A DNA stretch of 21,067 nucleotides from Cylindrotheca closterium (taxonomy: Eukaryota > Bacillariophyta > Bacillariophyceae > Bacillariales > Bacillariaceae). How positions within the stretch are numbered: position 1 is the stretch's first letter; every line of letters starts with the position of its first letter. Shown here piece by piece: positions 9,683 through 18,357 of the stretch. The notes beneath the pieces are model-generated. The model was given only the letters and a program-made list of their open reading frames with translations. It was not told the origin of the DNA and ran no database searches. A program made the position numbers and the translations under genes. Where the stretch lies: contig CAKOGP040001752.1 in the NCBI GenBank assembly GCA_933822405.4, forward strand, positions 1 through 21,067. Direction: 5' to 3'.

Positions 9683-10080
9683 TGTCGGAGCTGTCGTGTA
9701 TCTGGCGAGAGTCTCGGATATTTTGATGATCGGGTCTGTCCACTGGTGCCCTATAGTTGATCCAGAGTATTGATCGAGGAACGCTTTCTCTATTAGTGTT
9801 GTTGACGAAATCATTTTGGGGATGTTATGTCAAAGCCATTGATGAAAGTTGATCGAAGACGAATAGATCCATTGCCTGGGTGGGGTATATCAACTCATAG
9901 TAGCTACACTGTAAGAGCATACTCAATACGATACTATTTCTGATGAGATATGAAAGGACGACATAACAATTTTTTATGAAAACAAATGTCACGATCACTA
10001 CTTTTGCAGTCATCACTCATTGGTATCATTGCAACTTCATACCAGGCAGTTTGGAAAGTTTGGTTTCGTCGTTTCTCACT
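9185..10080 (+). repeat. 896-bp direct repeat, copy 1 (3' part and flank of the TPR gene)
   Basis: This segment matches 13985-14880 base for base at a constant offset of 4800, with four substitutions (9274, 9353, 9366, 9450). The left edge is sharp (GATAGG|CGCAAC here, TTGCCGT|CGCAAC in the second copy). The right edge is CTCACT at 10080, after which only about 14 bases of imperfect similarity remain (AAGATC-A/G-AGTTTTT). It does not begin TG or end CA, and it contains coding sequence, so it is not an LTR. Confidence 0.93.
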
Positions 10081-10084
10081 ATAA

Positions 10085-10100
10085 GATCAAGTTTTTGATC
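10085..10100. repeat. Hairpin GATCAA-GTTT-TTGATC at the repeat border
   Basis: A perfect 6-bp stem with a 4-nt loop starts five bases after copy 1 of the 896-bp repeat ends. The matching position after copy 2 does not have it. It may mark the break point where sequence was added. Confidence 0.6.
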
Positions 10101-10486
10101 AGGCAAGACGGTAGACGGACTGGCAAGAGAAGACTCCTGTCTTCACGCCAACAGTCATGTCGTCAGTCGCTTAATAAGCAAAGTAACTGTAATTCATTGG
10201 ACGAAAATTCGAAGACAATCGGCATGGCAAACGAAGGCGTGAACAGAAGCATTCTTTTTGCCAAGTGCAAGATGAGACGATGAAGAGCTAAGGAACCACG
10301 ATAATCTGAAACAGTTCAGAACGATTATATCTTTTTTTCTTTCATCTACTCATTAACCGACTCCCAGAGTCGTCCATCCAAATTTGCCCAGGTTGCATTC
10401 TCAAATCCGATTTGAGCCCAATCAACCTGTGGCATCCCAATTTCCTCTCGCGTACCCGAGAGCGTCGCATTTGACGTAAAACTGCT
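10101..10486. other. Transition from repeat to retroelement, origin unclear
   Basis: To about 10340 the base composition resembles the host flanks; it may be original downstream sequence of the TPR gene or part of the insert. From roughly 10350 the plus strand becomes C-rich like the gag-like region, so the retroelement probably starts there. No gene is recognised. Confidence 0.4.
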
Positions 10487-10851
10487 CCTTCGGGAGACCT
10501 ATCAAAACGCACCGTTGGATCAGCGCCCATCCGCTGTTTTAACTCGCCCACCGGTGGCACCCCTCAAATTCCTGATATTTGAACCGACACCCGGTGTCAA
10601 GTGGTTTAGCCCCACGCTACCACCCTATTCAATGCGCCTGTGCATTCGTTGACCGTCAACGACCACCTCCCTCCCAGGAGCCCTACCAAAATGCACCGTT
10701 GCGTCAGCGCCCATCCTCTGTATAACTTGCCCACCGGTGCCACCCTCAAATTCCTGATATTTGAACCGACACCCGGTGTCAGGTGGTTTAGCCCCATGCT
10801 ACCACCCTATTCAATGCGCCTGTGCATTTGTTGCCAGTCAACAACCAACTA
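10487..10851 (+). repeat. ~182-bp tandem duplication in the retroelement leader
   Basis: Two imperfect copies, about 10487-10668 and 10669-10851. Shared blocks such as GCACCGTTG, CCTGATATTTGAACCGACAC and AATGCGCCTGTGCATT recur at offsets of 182-184 bp. The open frames across these repeats are chance frames in C-rich DNA. Confidence 0.85.
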
Positions 10852-11347
10852 TTATCCCTGGAAATCTCCGCCAGTCCCCTACCTGCAGCATCTCCCATTT
10901 CCATGCTCACTTACCTACCGGTGGCAGACCATCCACCGCCATGCACCCGTACCGCCAAGTTCCCGCTTACCCGGACCCGTTCCAATCCTGTGCGGCACCA
11001 GCATTTTCGCAAAAGTTCGAGTGAGACACCGCCCAATTCGGCCAACTCCACCTCTGTGGACCTCCGCACCAAACCCACTATGCGCCAATCGTGTGAGTCC
11101 CGTCGCCATTGCCTTCGCCAAAGACTGGCAGCGCATCTCGGCACTCCGACTACACCCAGCCTGCCGTTTGTAACACCATGACGGCCCACCCTGGATACTC
11201 CACCAGGCATCCTTCCGTTAGGCACTACAACCTCTAAGAACCGACCGTTCCAACCAACAAATTTCATTTAAAAATTACCCCCAATAGTCACTATTCGTTT
11301 CCATAACCTACTCACAAATCTCCAGTATTGGCCATTTCATTGAACCA

Positions 11348-13563
11348 ATGCAGACCTTTCCCCCACGCACCCTTGATGCCATCCTCCAGGTTGGTCGTTC
11401 TGCTTTGACAACCGTCAAGGACCTACCCCTGGATACTACTAAGGAAAACCTCCTCCTCTCCAACTACTTCCACACCCATGTCACTAGTGAGTGCAAAAAC
11501 ATCCTCCTCTCCCAAGCGCACGGATTTGCTTACTTTGATGGCGCCGATGGTACCCTCCGGCAAGTCATCTGCGCTAAGCAGGTCGGCCCAAACTTGCACT
11601 GGGCATCCACTAATTATAGCTATGATGCCCCCACCCCAGTTGCCTTTTCTTTAGATGCCCTTGGCAGCAGCGTCATCTCTATTGCCCGAGACGACCTCGC
11701 TCGAGAATGTCAAGCCCGGCACCTTCATGACGCCCAATACTCTGCCCACACTGCCTTGGCCCCCGATAGCACCGACCCACCCGAGGACATCCACTGGCCC
11801 AGTGGGGACGGAGTGTTCACCGAAGTCAAAAAGTTCTTCCCCATCTACCCTGGTGCCAACATCCCACCAAGCCTTAAGCTATCCACCGCCCCACCAGCCA
11901 ATCTGGAATCCTTCCACCCCCAATTCCGGCTCTGGTACGAGGCAATGAAGTACCTTCACGATCACAATGAGTCCCAGAGCATCCATTCCCACGCCCACAT
12001 CTTCAGCGCCGACACCATCCCAACCGATCGATTTCCAGACAGCGACCTAGCTACGCATCTGACATATTCCCCATCCACCGTCAGTGCATTTGCAGCTGAG
12101 GTCCCCACCTACAAAGCCCTCTTCGAAGAATTCAAACGGCACTCGGCCCTCTCTACTTTAGCATCTACTAATCATGTCACTACCCAAGAAGCTCCAGCAG
12201 CCCCCCTTCCAGCAGGGGCCCCATTCGTTAGCGAACTTTTTGCCCAGATCATGGCCAACGCTCTCAAAGGCGCCAATGCCAGCACCAAGGAAAAAGATCT
12301 GGCCCGCACTTCAGCCAGTGCCAAAGACTCTTTCAGCTTGATTTTTGGCCGAGTCAAACCGGTCATCCAGCTTGACGGCTCCACTGTCAACGAATTCCAC
12401 CCATCCGTTCTCACTGACGACTTTGCCACATTCTTGGAAATCGGTTCGATCAAAGAGGCCCTACGCCACCTCCATGACACCTTGCCCACATCACCGATAC
12501 CCTCACCACTCGGAACAACTACGACCGCAACGTCGACTTCGATATTGCCCTCTTCCAACAAGCTACAGTCACTGCCCTCAAAACATGCAGCTTTGGAGTT
12601 CGCCCCCTCACCATGCACCCCCACGAAGCCACCTCACTTCTCAGCCTCCTAGCTTGGCTCCCACCGAACAAAAATGATGTCAGGTACACCACTTTCCTCT
12701 CAAAAGGCCGAGACATAATCCGCCAGGAAGCCATGGAAGAAGACAAGTCCAAGCAAGCCGCGAAAAAGACAGACATCTTTGTTCATGGCGACGTCAGTTC
12801 TGTCGAAGCTCTGATCAAGATGTTAGCGAATTTCTTTGCCTTTGTCAAATACTGTGTCAAAGACTTTACCTTCGATGACCCCCCGTTAATTGTCACACTC
12901 TTGGAGGATTTCATGAACGCCCTCCACACACCTGCTGCCAAAGATTGGATCCGTTACAATGCCGCAGTCCCACACCTCCCATTGTGTCTCCTCCTCGAAA
13001 TGAACCAGATCTTGCAGATTGTTGTGGGAGCCGCCAAAAACAAAACGACTCAGAGTAAACTTCGTAATGGCCAACCGATCATGGCAGACACGTTCGTGAA
13101 CGCTTTCAGTGGAGTCACACAAGCCATCAGCCACACCAATCTCTCCATCAGTATGGGCAACCTTGGCCCGTACGGCACATGCCCCAACCTGCATGCTATC
13201 CTCACTGGCAAACCAACCCCCGCTCCCAAACGTGAGAGCCCCAATTCCCGTGAACGGCCTGACCCAACCAAACGCGCAAAGCACCCACCTCAAGGAACTC
13301 ATCCCGGATACCTGACGTATGACGGCCCAGGCCGACTTCCAATTGCCCCTTTCAAATGTAAACACCCCATTACCGGCAAACAGGCAGCCTTCTGTTCCCA
13401 TTTCCTATTTGCCAACTACCATTGCAACCGCCCCCGCTGCCACAATATCCACTACACCAAACAGTTTGCAGCAACTATGGGATCTGCCGACACCCAGGCA
13501 TTTGAAAAATTCATTGAAAAAACCCCTGGGGTGACCCATTCGGCCCCAAAGCCTCATGGTTAG
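11348..13563 (+). pseudogene. Gag-like retroelement protein, broken by a one-base frame change near 12484
   Basis: The first frame runs from ATG 11348 (MQTFPPRTLDAILQVGRSAL...) and stays protein-like through KEALRHLHDTL at about 12484. It then degenerates into a Pro/Ser/Thr chance frame ending at 12652. The -1 frame, open from 12478, takes over with AHITDTLTTRNNYDRNVDFD and continues to the stop at 13561-13563. One missing base near TTGCCC explains this; no canonical slippery heptamer is seen, so programmed shifting is less likely. Together the halves span about 738 codons. The C-terminal part carries FCSHFLFANYHCNRPRCHNIHY, a C-x9-C-x4-C-x3-H arrangement like a CCCH-type knuckle rather than the CCHC knuckle of Ty1/copia gags, preceded by a basic, Pro-rich stretch (PNSRERPDPTKRAKHPP). 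It probably packaged element RNA. Confidence 0.62.
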
Positions 13564-13628
13564 TTCCACCAACTCCATTACTTAAATACCATTCAACCTG
13601 TCAGTGACTTACTTTCCACTTCCTTTCT

Positions 13629-13984
13629 GTGCATTCCCCCCCACACCCACTCCAAGTCCCTGAGTGCTCTACATGCATCATCTCTCACCCAAGCAGCCTC
13701 GTTTACCAACCCACCCAGACATCAATGTTGACCCAACCCAAACTGCCCCAAATTTCCATCTCCACTCCTCCAACGAGCCAACCTTCCGCAGCGCCCTCAG
13801 CACACCACCGATCCGCCCTACCTCCCGATTCCCAGTACTACCAATTCACTGACGCAGAGCAAGAAAAATTTGGAGAGCTCCTTGAAGTCTCCGTCCAAGG
13901 TCGTTCGTCTACCCCATCAATGACCAAACGCGACCGCGAGGCCTGGGCAGCCACCAAACTCCCATCCCCGGTTTTTCTTGCCGT
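13629..13984 (+). pseudogene. N-terminal fragment of the retroelement's second ORF (probably pol)
   Basis: After the gag stop a new frame begins at about 13629 with a Pro/Ser/Gln-rich stretch and then a better ordered segment (YQFTDAEQEKFGELLEVSVQ, TKRDREAWAATKLPSPVFLA). At 13985 it runs out of frame into the duplicated TPR segment and stops within eight codons (14007-14009). No enzymatic motif lies in the remaining part. Calling it pol rests on its position after gag only. Confidence 0.45.
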
Positions 13985-14482
13985 CGCAACGTTATTCATG
14001 TTTGTTTAGTGTTCTTGTTTTTATACGTTGCCTTCGGTGGACGATTTGGGTTTGAAGAGTGTACAAGCAGCAGAGCTACTAAATATCGAAAAGGAAACTA
14101 TGGAACAGGCAACGCCTATGATCAGCATTATGGCCGGCATTCCTCCTCACCCAAACCACGTCACATGAGCTACAATGCCAACTACCAAGCACAGTACTCT
14201 TCCCACCACCCATCCCAGAGTTCATCTTATTCTGGTTACGACTCCTCGATGCAAGCGGCTGGGTCGTTCTTTGATCAATGGGATGGCCATCTAACACCAA
14301 TCTTGCTGCTAGTGGTGGGGGCTACCTATCTATGTCATCGGAATGGGATTCCAATCACTGAAGCTGTATCCTTTGTGGTGTGGAATATACTATTTCGCAG
14401 GGGTCGATATTGTCGCTGGGGTTTGGGTGCGCGTAATAATGGGATTTTTCGACAACGCCGTCACCGACACAGACGATACTAG
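13985..14482 (+). pseudogene. 5'-truncated copy of the TPR membrane protein gene (C-terminal 165 codons)
   Basis: The frame RNVIHVCLVFLFLYVAFGG through the final RRHRHRRY is intact but has lost all TPR exons and any start. It keeps both membrane segments and the basic tail. The four differences from the full gene would give S to R, E to K, T to M and T to M. The upstream retroelement frame does not read into it in phase, so no fusion protein is expected. Confidence 0.85.
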
Positions 14483-14880
14483 TGTCGGAGCTGTCGTGTA
14501 TCTGGCGAGAGTCTCGGATATTTTGATGATCGGGTCTGTCCACTGGTGCCCTATAGTTGATCCAGAGTATTGATCGAGGAACGCTTTCTCTATTAGTGTT
14601 GTTGACGAAATCATTTTGGGGATGTTATGTCAAAGCCATTGATGAAAGTTGATCGAAGACGAATAGATCCATTGCCTGGGTGGGGTATATCAACTCATAG
14701 TAGCTACACTGTAAGAGCATACTCAATACGATACTATTTCTGATGAGATATGAAAGGACGACATAACAATTTTTTATGAAAACAAATGTCACGATCACTA
14801 CTTTTGCAGTCATCACTCATTGGTATCATTGCAACTTCATACCAGGCAGTTTGGAAAGTTTGGTTTCGTCGTTTCTCACT
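13985..14880 (+). repeat. 896-bp direct repeat, copy 2
   Basis: It differs from 9185-10080 only at 14074 (T to A), 14153 (G to A), 14166 (C to T) and 14250 (C to T). The last 630 bp, including the end of the coding region and about 400 bp of 3' flank, are identical. It joins directly to the upstream region of the SET gene. Confidence 0.93.
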
Positions 14881-15048
14881 AAGATCGAGTTTTTAGTCGT
14901 TTCCGACAGTTTTTTGACCCAAAATACCGTTGGTAATATGTGCGACCAAAAAAGTTTGCTCACAATTCAAAAACTTGATCGTTGTTGTCGCAGATCTTGT
15001 GTGTACGGTAAACGTCTTGTTTGCACTTGAAACAAACCGTCGCAGAAT
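14881..15048 (+). promoter_or_regulatory. Probable promoter and 5' UTR region of the SET gene
   Basis: This is the only unique sequence between the duplicated TPR fragment and the SET start codon. It is AT-rich with no clear core element. Its short length suggests the SET promoter may extend into the duplicated 3' flank, which would mean copy 2 is in the original position next to SET. Confidence 0.3.
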
Positions 15049-17286
15049 ATGGCAGAGCATACAAAATGGAAAACCTCAGTGGTCCAAGCGTTATCTATTA
15101 TCCATACTGCGTCTGCCATTCAATGTGATCTTTACATGGCGGAGTCGACGATTCCACATGCTGGACTTGGCATTTTCTCAGCTATCGAACGCAATCCAGG
15201 AGACAGTGTCGGGGAAGGTGATGTTTGCATTCCCATTCTGGATGCGAAAAATTATCACAAGGAAGTTTGGAACCCATTCCATGACTACGTTTGGGGTGGA
15301 GAAATCATGGGAATGAAACTAGAAATCGAATCAGCGGATAAGGAAGCATACTGTCCTGTAAGTAGGAGATGCATGTTGTCCACGAGATTACATCGTCTCT
15401 CAACAATATTTCCTCTATGAATCTGCGAAAATATAGGGCTTGGATTGCGCAATCAACTGCAACTTGGCTTTGATCAACGTCGCGAAATCAACTCCGATAT
15501 ACGATGGTGGTGGTCTATATCGACATTTAAATCCGGGAGCTGGGGCGATTTCTCCCTACCACAACGGCACAACGCGAGTGACGAGAAAAATCCCCGCAGG
15601 AGGAGAATTGTTTAAGGTAGGTCGTCCAAGCTTTTTTAAAATCTGCACAATTGTTTCAGCGAACAATCGTTTTCTTTTTTATAAAGTACCAGTACACCTG
15701 AATTCTCACTAATCTAATTTGCGAAACCATAGTTTTATGGTGACTCTTGGTACGTCTGGCATCATATCTCAATGTTACTTTTTGATGCTACTCCTAGTGC
15801 GATTTTCTAATGATTTCGTCACCAACGACAGGTTTACAACTCGACCAATCTTTGATTCTCTTCCTATTTCTCATGACTACCCGTGGGCGCAAGATTTGCT
15901 GGATGCTTTCTTCGAAACAGTCCAACATAAGGACAAAGCATTCAAGTCGGCTGCGTATGAAGAACTGATGGTTTCGATCCGATCTATTTGGAATTCTAGG
16001 ACGCTAAACGCCTTGCCAGAAACATTTAGTGAGGCAACAATCGCCGTCGAACATGATCTTGGAATGGTCTTCCAGCCAAATGCAACGAGATCTCTGGAGT
16101 GGCTCGAAGAGAACGGAAAATGCGTTGACCACATCACACCAGGGCAGTCTACCATTGAAGGAGCTGGACATGGCGGCTTTGCCAAACGCGACCTTCCCAA
16201 AGGAACAGTTATTACAGGCTCCCCACTCCATCACATTCCAATCAAAGATCGTTTCATGCCAATGTTCAAGGCCTTTTACAGCGATCCAGATGCAGATGAA
16301 ACGCTGAGGAGTGAAGTTGCAGGATACCAGCTCTTGTTGAACTATTGCTTTGGCCATTCTGAATCAACCTTGTTACTCTGCCCATGTAAGTAGGACAGAA
16401 GTCGTCACTCTTGCTAAGAAAAGTTTCTGTTTGGTTCTAACATTTCACCCTTGACTTTTGATCCCCTGAACACGACGTAGATGGAGCAGGTGTGGGCTAT
16501 ATTAACCACAACCAAACAAGAGCGAATGTGAAAGTAGTATGGTCTCAACACCATGAAACGGCCCATGACCTTGCATGGCTGGAGAAGCGACCCGATGAAA
16601 TGTTCAGCACACAAAGCGCTCGTTTGGCACTGGACTATGTGGCTACCCGGGATATAACAGCAGGAGAAGAGCTATTCCTAGACTATGGCGATGCGTGGGA
16701 AGAGGCATGGAATAAACACAGTGAAAGTTGGCAGCCAGTGTCGTCTTCTGAGAAGTATTTGAGCGCAAGGGATTGGAACAACGCGATGGAGTCGCTACCC
16801 ATCAGAACTGTCAAAGAATCTTTCTACGATCCTTATCCACAAAACATTCATCTCAGGTGTCACATTGATCTTGTCGATGATGAGGACGATTCGGAGGATG
16901 AGTCAGAGGACGAATCAGAAGACGAATCAGAAGACGAATCAGAGGATGACTGGGCTTCTTTTACATTCGACTGGGGTCCATCAGAATATGGATACAAGTG
17001 TGAGATATCTAAGAGAAGGAAAGATGCTGCGGGTGACTATCTCTACACCGTAAGAGTTACAACCGAGTCGATTGACCGATGGGACGAAGATTTTGAAGGC
17101 TCTGAGTTTGTAGACATAGACAATGTCCCTCGCGAAGCAATCCGTTTCTTTGATGTACCTTACACGTCAGATCTATTCCTAGAAGGCACATTTCGACACT
17201 CCATTGGATTACCGGATCAGCTGATGCCCCAGCAATGGCAAAATATTGGTAAGGATGTAGGAAACGTGCCAAATCCAGAGAAATGA
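15049..17286 (+). CDS. Double-SET-domain protein with acidic repeat and conserved-looking C-terminal module
   Basis: Five exons: 15049-15357, 15437-15616, 15733-15749 (17 nt), 15832-16385, 16481-17286; all introns GT-AG (79, 116, 82, 95 nt), total 621 aa. Start ATG has A at -3 and G at +4. SET-like domain 1 spans about 32-172: STIPHAGLGIFSA, then HLNPGAGAISPYHN where an active enzyme has NHS-x3-N, then AGGELFKFYGDSW in place of GEEL-x2-DYG. Domain 2 (about 275-430) is closer to consensus: GAGHGGFAKRDLPKG, GYINHNQTRANV (NH at 362-363, N369) and AGEELFLDYGDAW (414-426). A large insert with YQLLLNYCFGH separates its halves. Then five 12-bp repeats give an acidic tract (486-510). The C-terminus has VPREAIRFFDVPYTSD and FRHSIGLPDQLMP, a pattern I recall from diatom SET proteins. 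Domain 2 could be a lysine methyltransferase; domain 1 is probably non-catalytic. A weakly hydrophobic N-terminus (VVQALSIIHTASA) hints at secretory targeting. Confidence 0.85.
15733..15749 (+). other. 17-nt micro-exon of the SET gene
   Basis: The 17 bases encode FYGDS plus two bases of the next Trp codon and complete the last motif of SET domain 1 (ELFK|FYGDSW). Flanking introns are 15617-15732 and 15750-15831, both GT-AG. Without it the frame and the motif are lost. Confidence 0.78.
16891..16950 (+). repeat. 12-bp coding repeat, five units
   Basis: Five in-frame units of TCAGAAGACGAA and close variants encode a Ser-Glu-Asp-Glu acidic tract in the SET protein. The unit length keeps the frame. 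Confidence 0.9.
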
Positions 17287-17599
17287 AAGGATCAAAGTCG
17301 CAGCTCGGTGTGCCTTTCTTCATTTGGGAAAACTGAGCGACGACTTTCTTTCATCAGCTGAAGGATTATCGAATACAGCGCTGTGAAATGATGCTGTTTT
17401 TATTGCTACTCCTGTTATCTTATTTTGGGGCCCTTCGAAGGGAGTTTTCATCCTAACAAAAAGTTGCTTGAGGAAGGCATACAATATGGTACGGGACGCT
17501 GGTTGCTGAAAGCTGCTGACAACCTATCTCAATATAGATCATGCAGTACACGTACCATGACGGTAACTTCACCTATGCCTGGAATAATGTAGATACAGT
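17287..17599. other. 3' flank of the SET gene, nothing recognised
   Basis: No credible ORF. The transcript end of the SET gene probably lies here; no distinctive signal was found. Confidence 0.5.
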
Positions 17600-17734
17600 A
17601 AGGGTACCCTTTTAAGAGAGTATTGCAAAATGTCTCTTAAGGCGGTTCCCCTCTTATTAAAGGGGGGTCTGGGGGTAGCCCCCAGCCAGTCAAGGAAGAG
17701 CCTTGCGGGGGGTATCTAGGGGGCAGAGCCCCCT
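17600..17734. repeat. Cluster of six short hairpins/palindromes
   Basis: In order: AAGGGTACCCTT (17600-17611); TTAAGAGA...TCTCTTAA (17612-17619 with 17633-17640); CCCCT...AGGGG (stem near 17649-17665); CTGGGGG-TAG-CCCCCAG (17669-17685); CAAGG-AAGAG-CCTTG (17691-17705); AGGGGGC-AGA-GCCCCCT (17718-17734). Nearly every base between 17600 and 17734 is in or next to a stem. It may be a foldback or miniature element, or a structured RNA; no ORF crosses it convincingly. Confidence 0.75.
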
Positions 17735-17813
17735 TGGAGAAGAAAATTTGCAGTTTCAGGTAACAATTGAACCAAATTTGATAAGAAAACTACCACAATC
17801 TTTAAGGTACATT

Positions 17814-18227
17814 TTAGATCTGATGCTGCGCTGGCCGCTTTATACATTCAATGCTTCCTAAGCAGTTTTTCGAGCCTGCTGTTAGCATTGAAGCATCTAG
17901 TTCCAAAGGACGACACAACACCTCTTCCTCAGCGTCCGAATCATCTGGATCATTAGGGGAACCACCTGTTGGAGCAAGAATAGCCTCAACTATGATATCT
18001 TTCTCGCCACTCTGCAGTAACAAATCCTTCTGCTGCATCTCCCCCAGATAGGCTGGTTTGCAGACGAAGGGCAGACATATGGGCATGAAATGGTACGGGT
18101 GACAGACGGGCCGTGAAATTTGTGTCTCGTCAAAATTTGTCGGGGTGTTTCTCTTAACCCTTTTGCGAACAGAATTCAAATCTGAGAGTTTCTCAGATTT
18201 GATTATGGTACATTCTACATACGTCAA
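17814..18227 (-). CDS. Possible hypothetical protein or transposon remnant
   Basis: A 137-codon frame starts at ATG 18227-18225 and ends at 17814. The first ~30 residues come from the palindromic element (KSEKLSDLNS is its translation), so this start is doubtful. The rest has a Cys/Pro-rich stretch (RPVCHPYHFMPICLPFVCKP) and an acidic one (NDPDDSDAEEEVLC). No family is recognised. Confidence 0.2.
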   Translation of the reverse strand: MTYVECTIIKSEKLSDLNSVRKRVKRNTPTNFDETQISRPVCHPYHFMPICLPFVCKPAYLGEMQQKDLLLQSGEKDIIVEAILAPTGGSPNDPDDSDAEEEVLCRPLELDASMLTAGSKNCLGSIECIKRPAQHQI

Positions 18228-18357
18228 TCAATATTTTGGTCCAATTTTGATACCTTGGCTTTTCAAATCTGAGAATTTCTCAGATTTAAAAAAAATTGCA
18301 CGCCAGCCTGCCAAAGGCCAAAATTAATTAAATCTGAGAAATTCTCAGATTTGAATT
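18172..18357. mobile_element. ~186-bp MITE-like element with palindromic inverted ends and a third internal copy
   Basis: Three copies of AAATCTGAGA-nnn-TCTCAGATTT lie at 18178-18200, 18265-18287 and 18330-18352 (central triplets GTT, ATT, AAT). Copies 2 and 3 are exact reverse complements over 28 bp (18262-18289 and 18328-18355). Copy 1 with its left flank, starting GAATTCAAATCTGAGA at 18172, is the reverse complement of copy 3 with its right flank ending GAATTC at 18357, apart from one base in the core. The whole block thus has inverted ends of nearly 30 bp, each itself a hairpin. No coding capacity. An alternative is a cluster of protein-binding palindromes. Confidence 0.7.

Larger units (their letters stand above)
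10350..13984 (+). mobile_element. Truncated retroelement: leader, gag-like ORF and start of a second ORF
   Basis: The left limit is estimated from the change to C-rich plus-strand composition; the right limit is exact, being the point where the second 896-bp repeat begins. The insert contains a repeated leader (10487-10851), a gag-like protein with a C-terminal zinc-knuckle motif, and the first ~119 codons of another ORF. No reverse transcriptase, integrase, RNase H or recombinase motif is present, so the copy cannot be autonomous. The 3' truncation is the reverse of the usual 5' truncation of LINEs. The class (DIRS-like, Ty1/copia or other) cannot be decided without the polymerase. Confidence 0.65.

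Noticed and set aside
10640..11267. Overlapping ORFs of 87-177 codons on both strands in the retroelement leader
   Set aside because: C-rich composition lowers stop frequency; the frames are Pro/His/Arg-rich, overlap each other, and cross the tandem repeat.
12172..13401. Minus-strand ORFs of 150 and 171 codons opposite the gag-like gene
   Set aside because: They are shadows of the plus-strand coding sequence.
9185..14880. LTR retrotransposon with 896-bp LTRs
   Set aside because: The repeats hold coding exons of the TPR gene, lack TG...CA termini, and the internal element is truncated at the second repeat; no primer-binding site or polypurine tract was identified.
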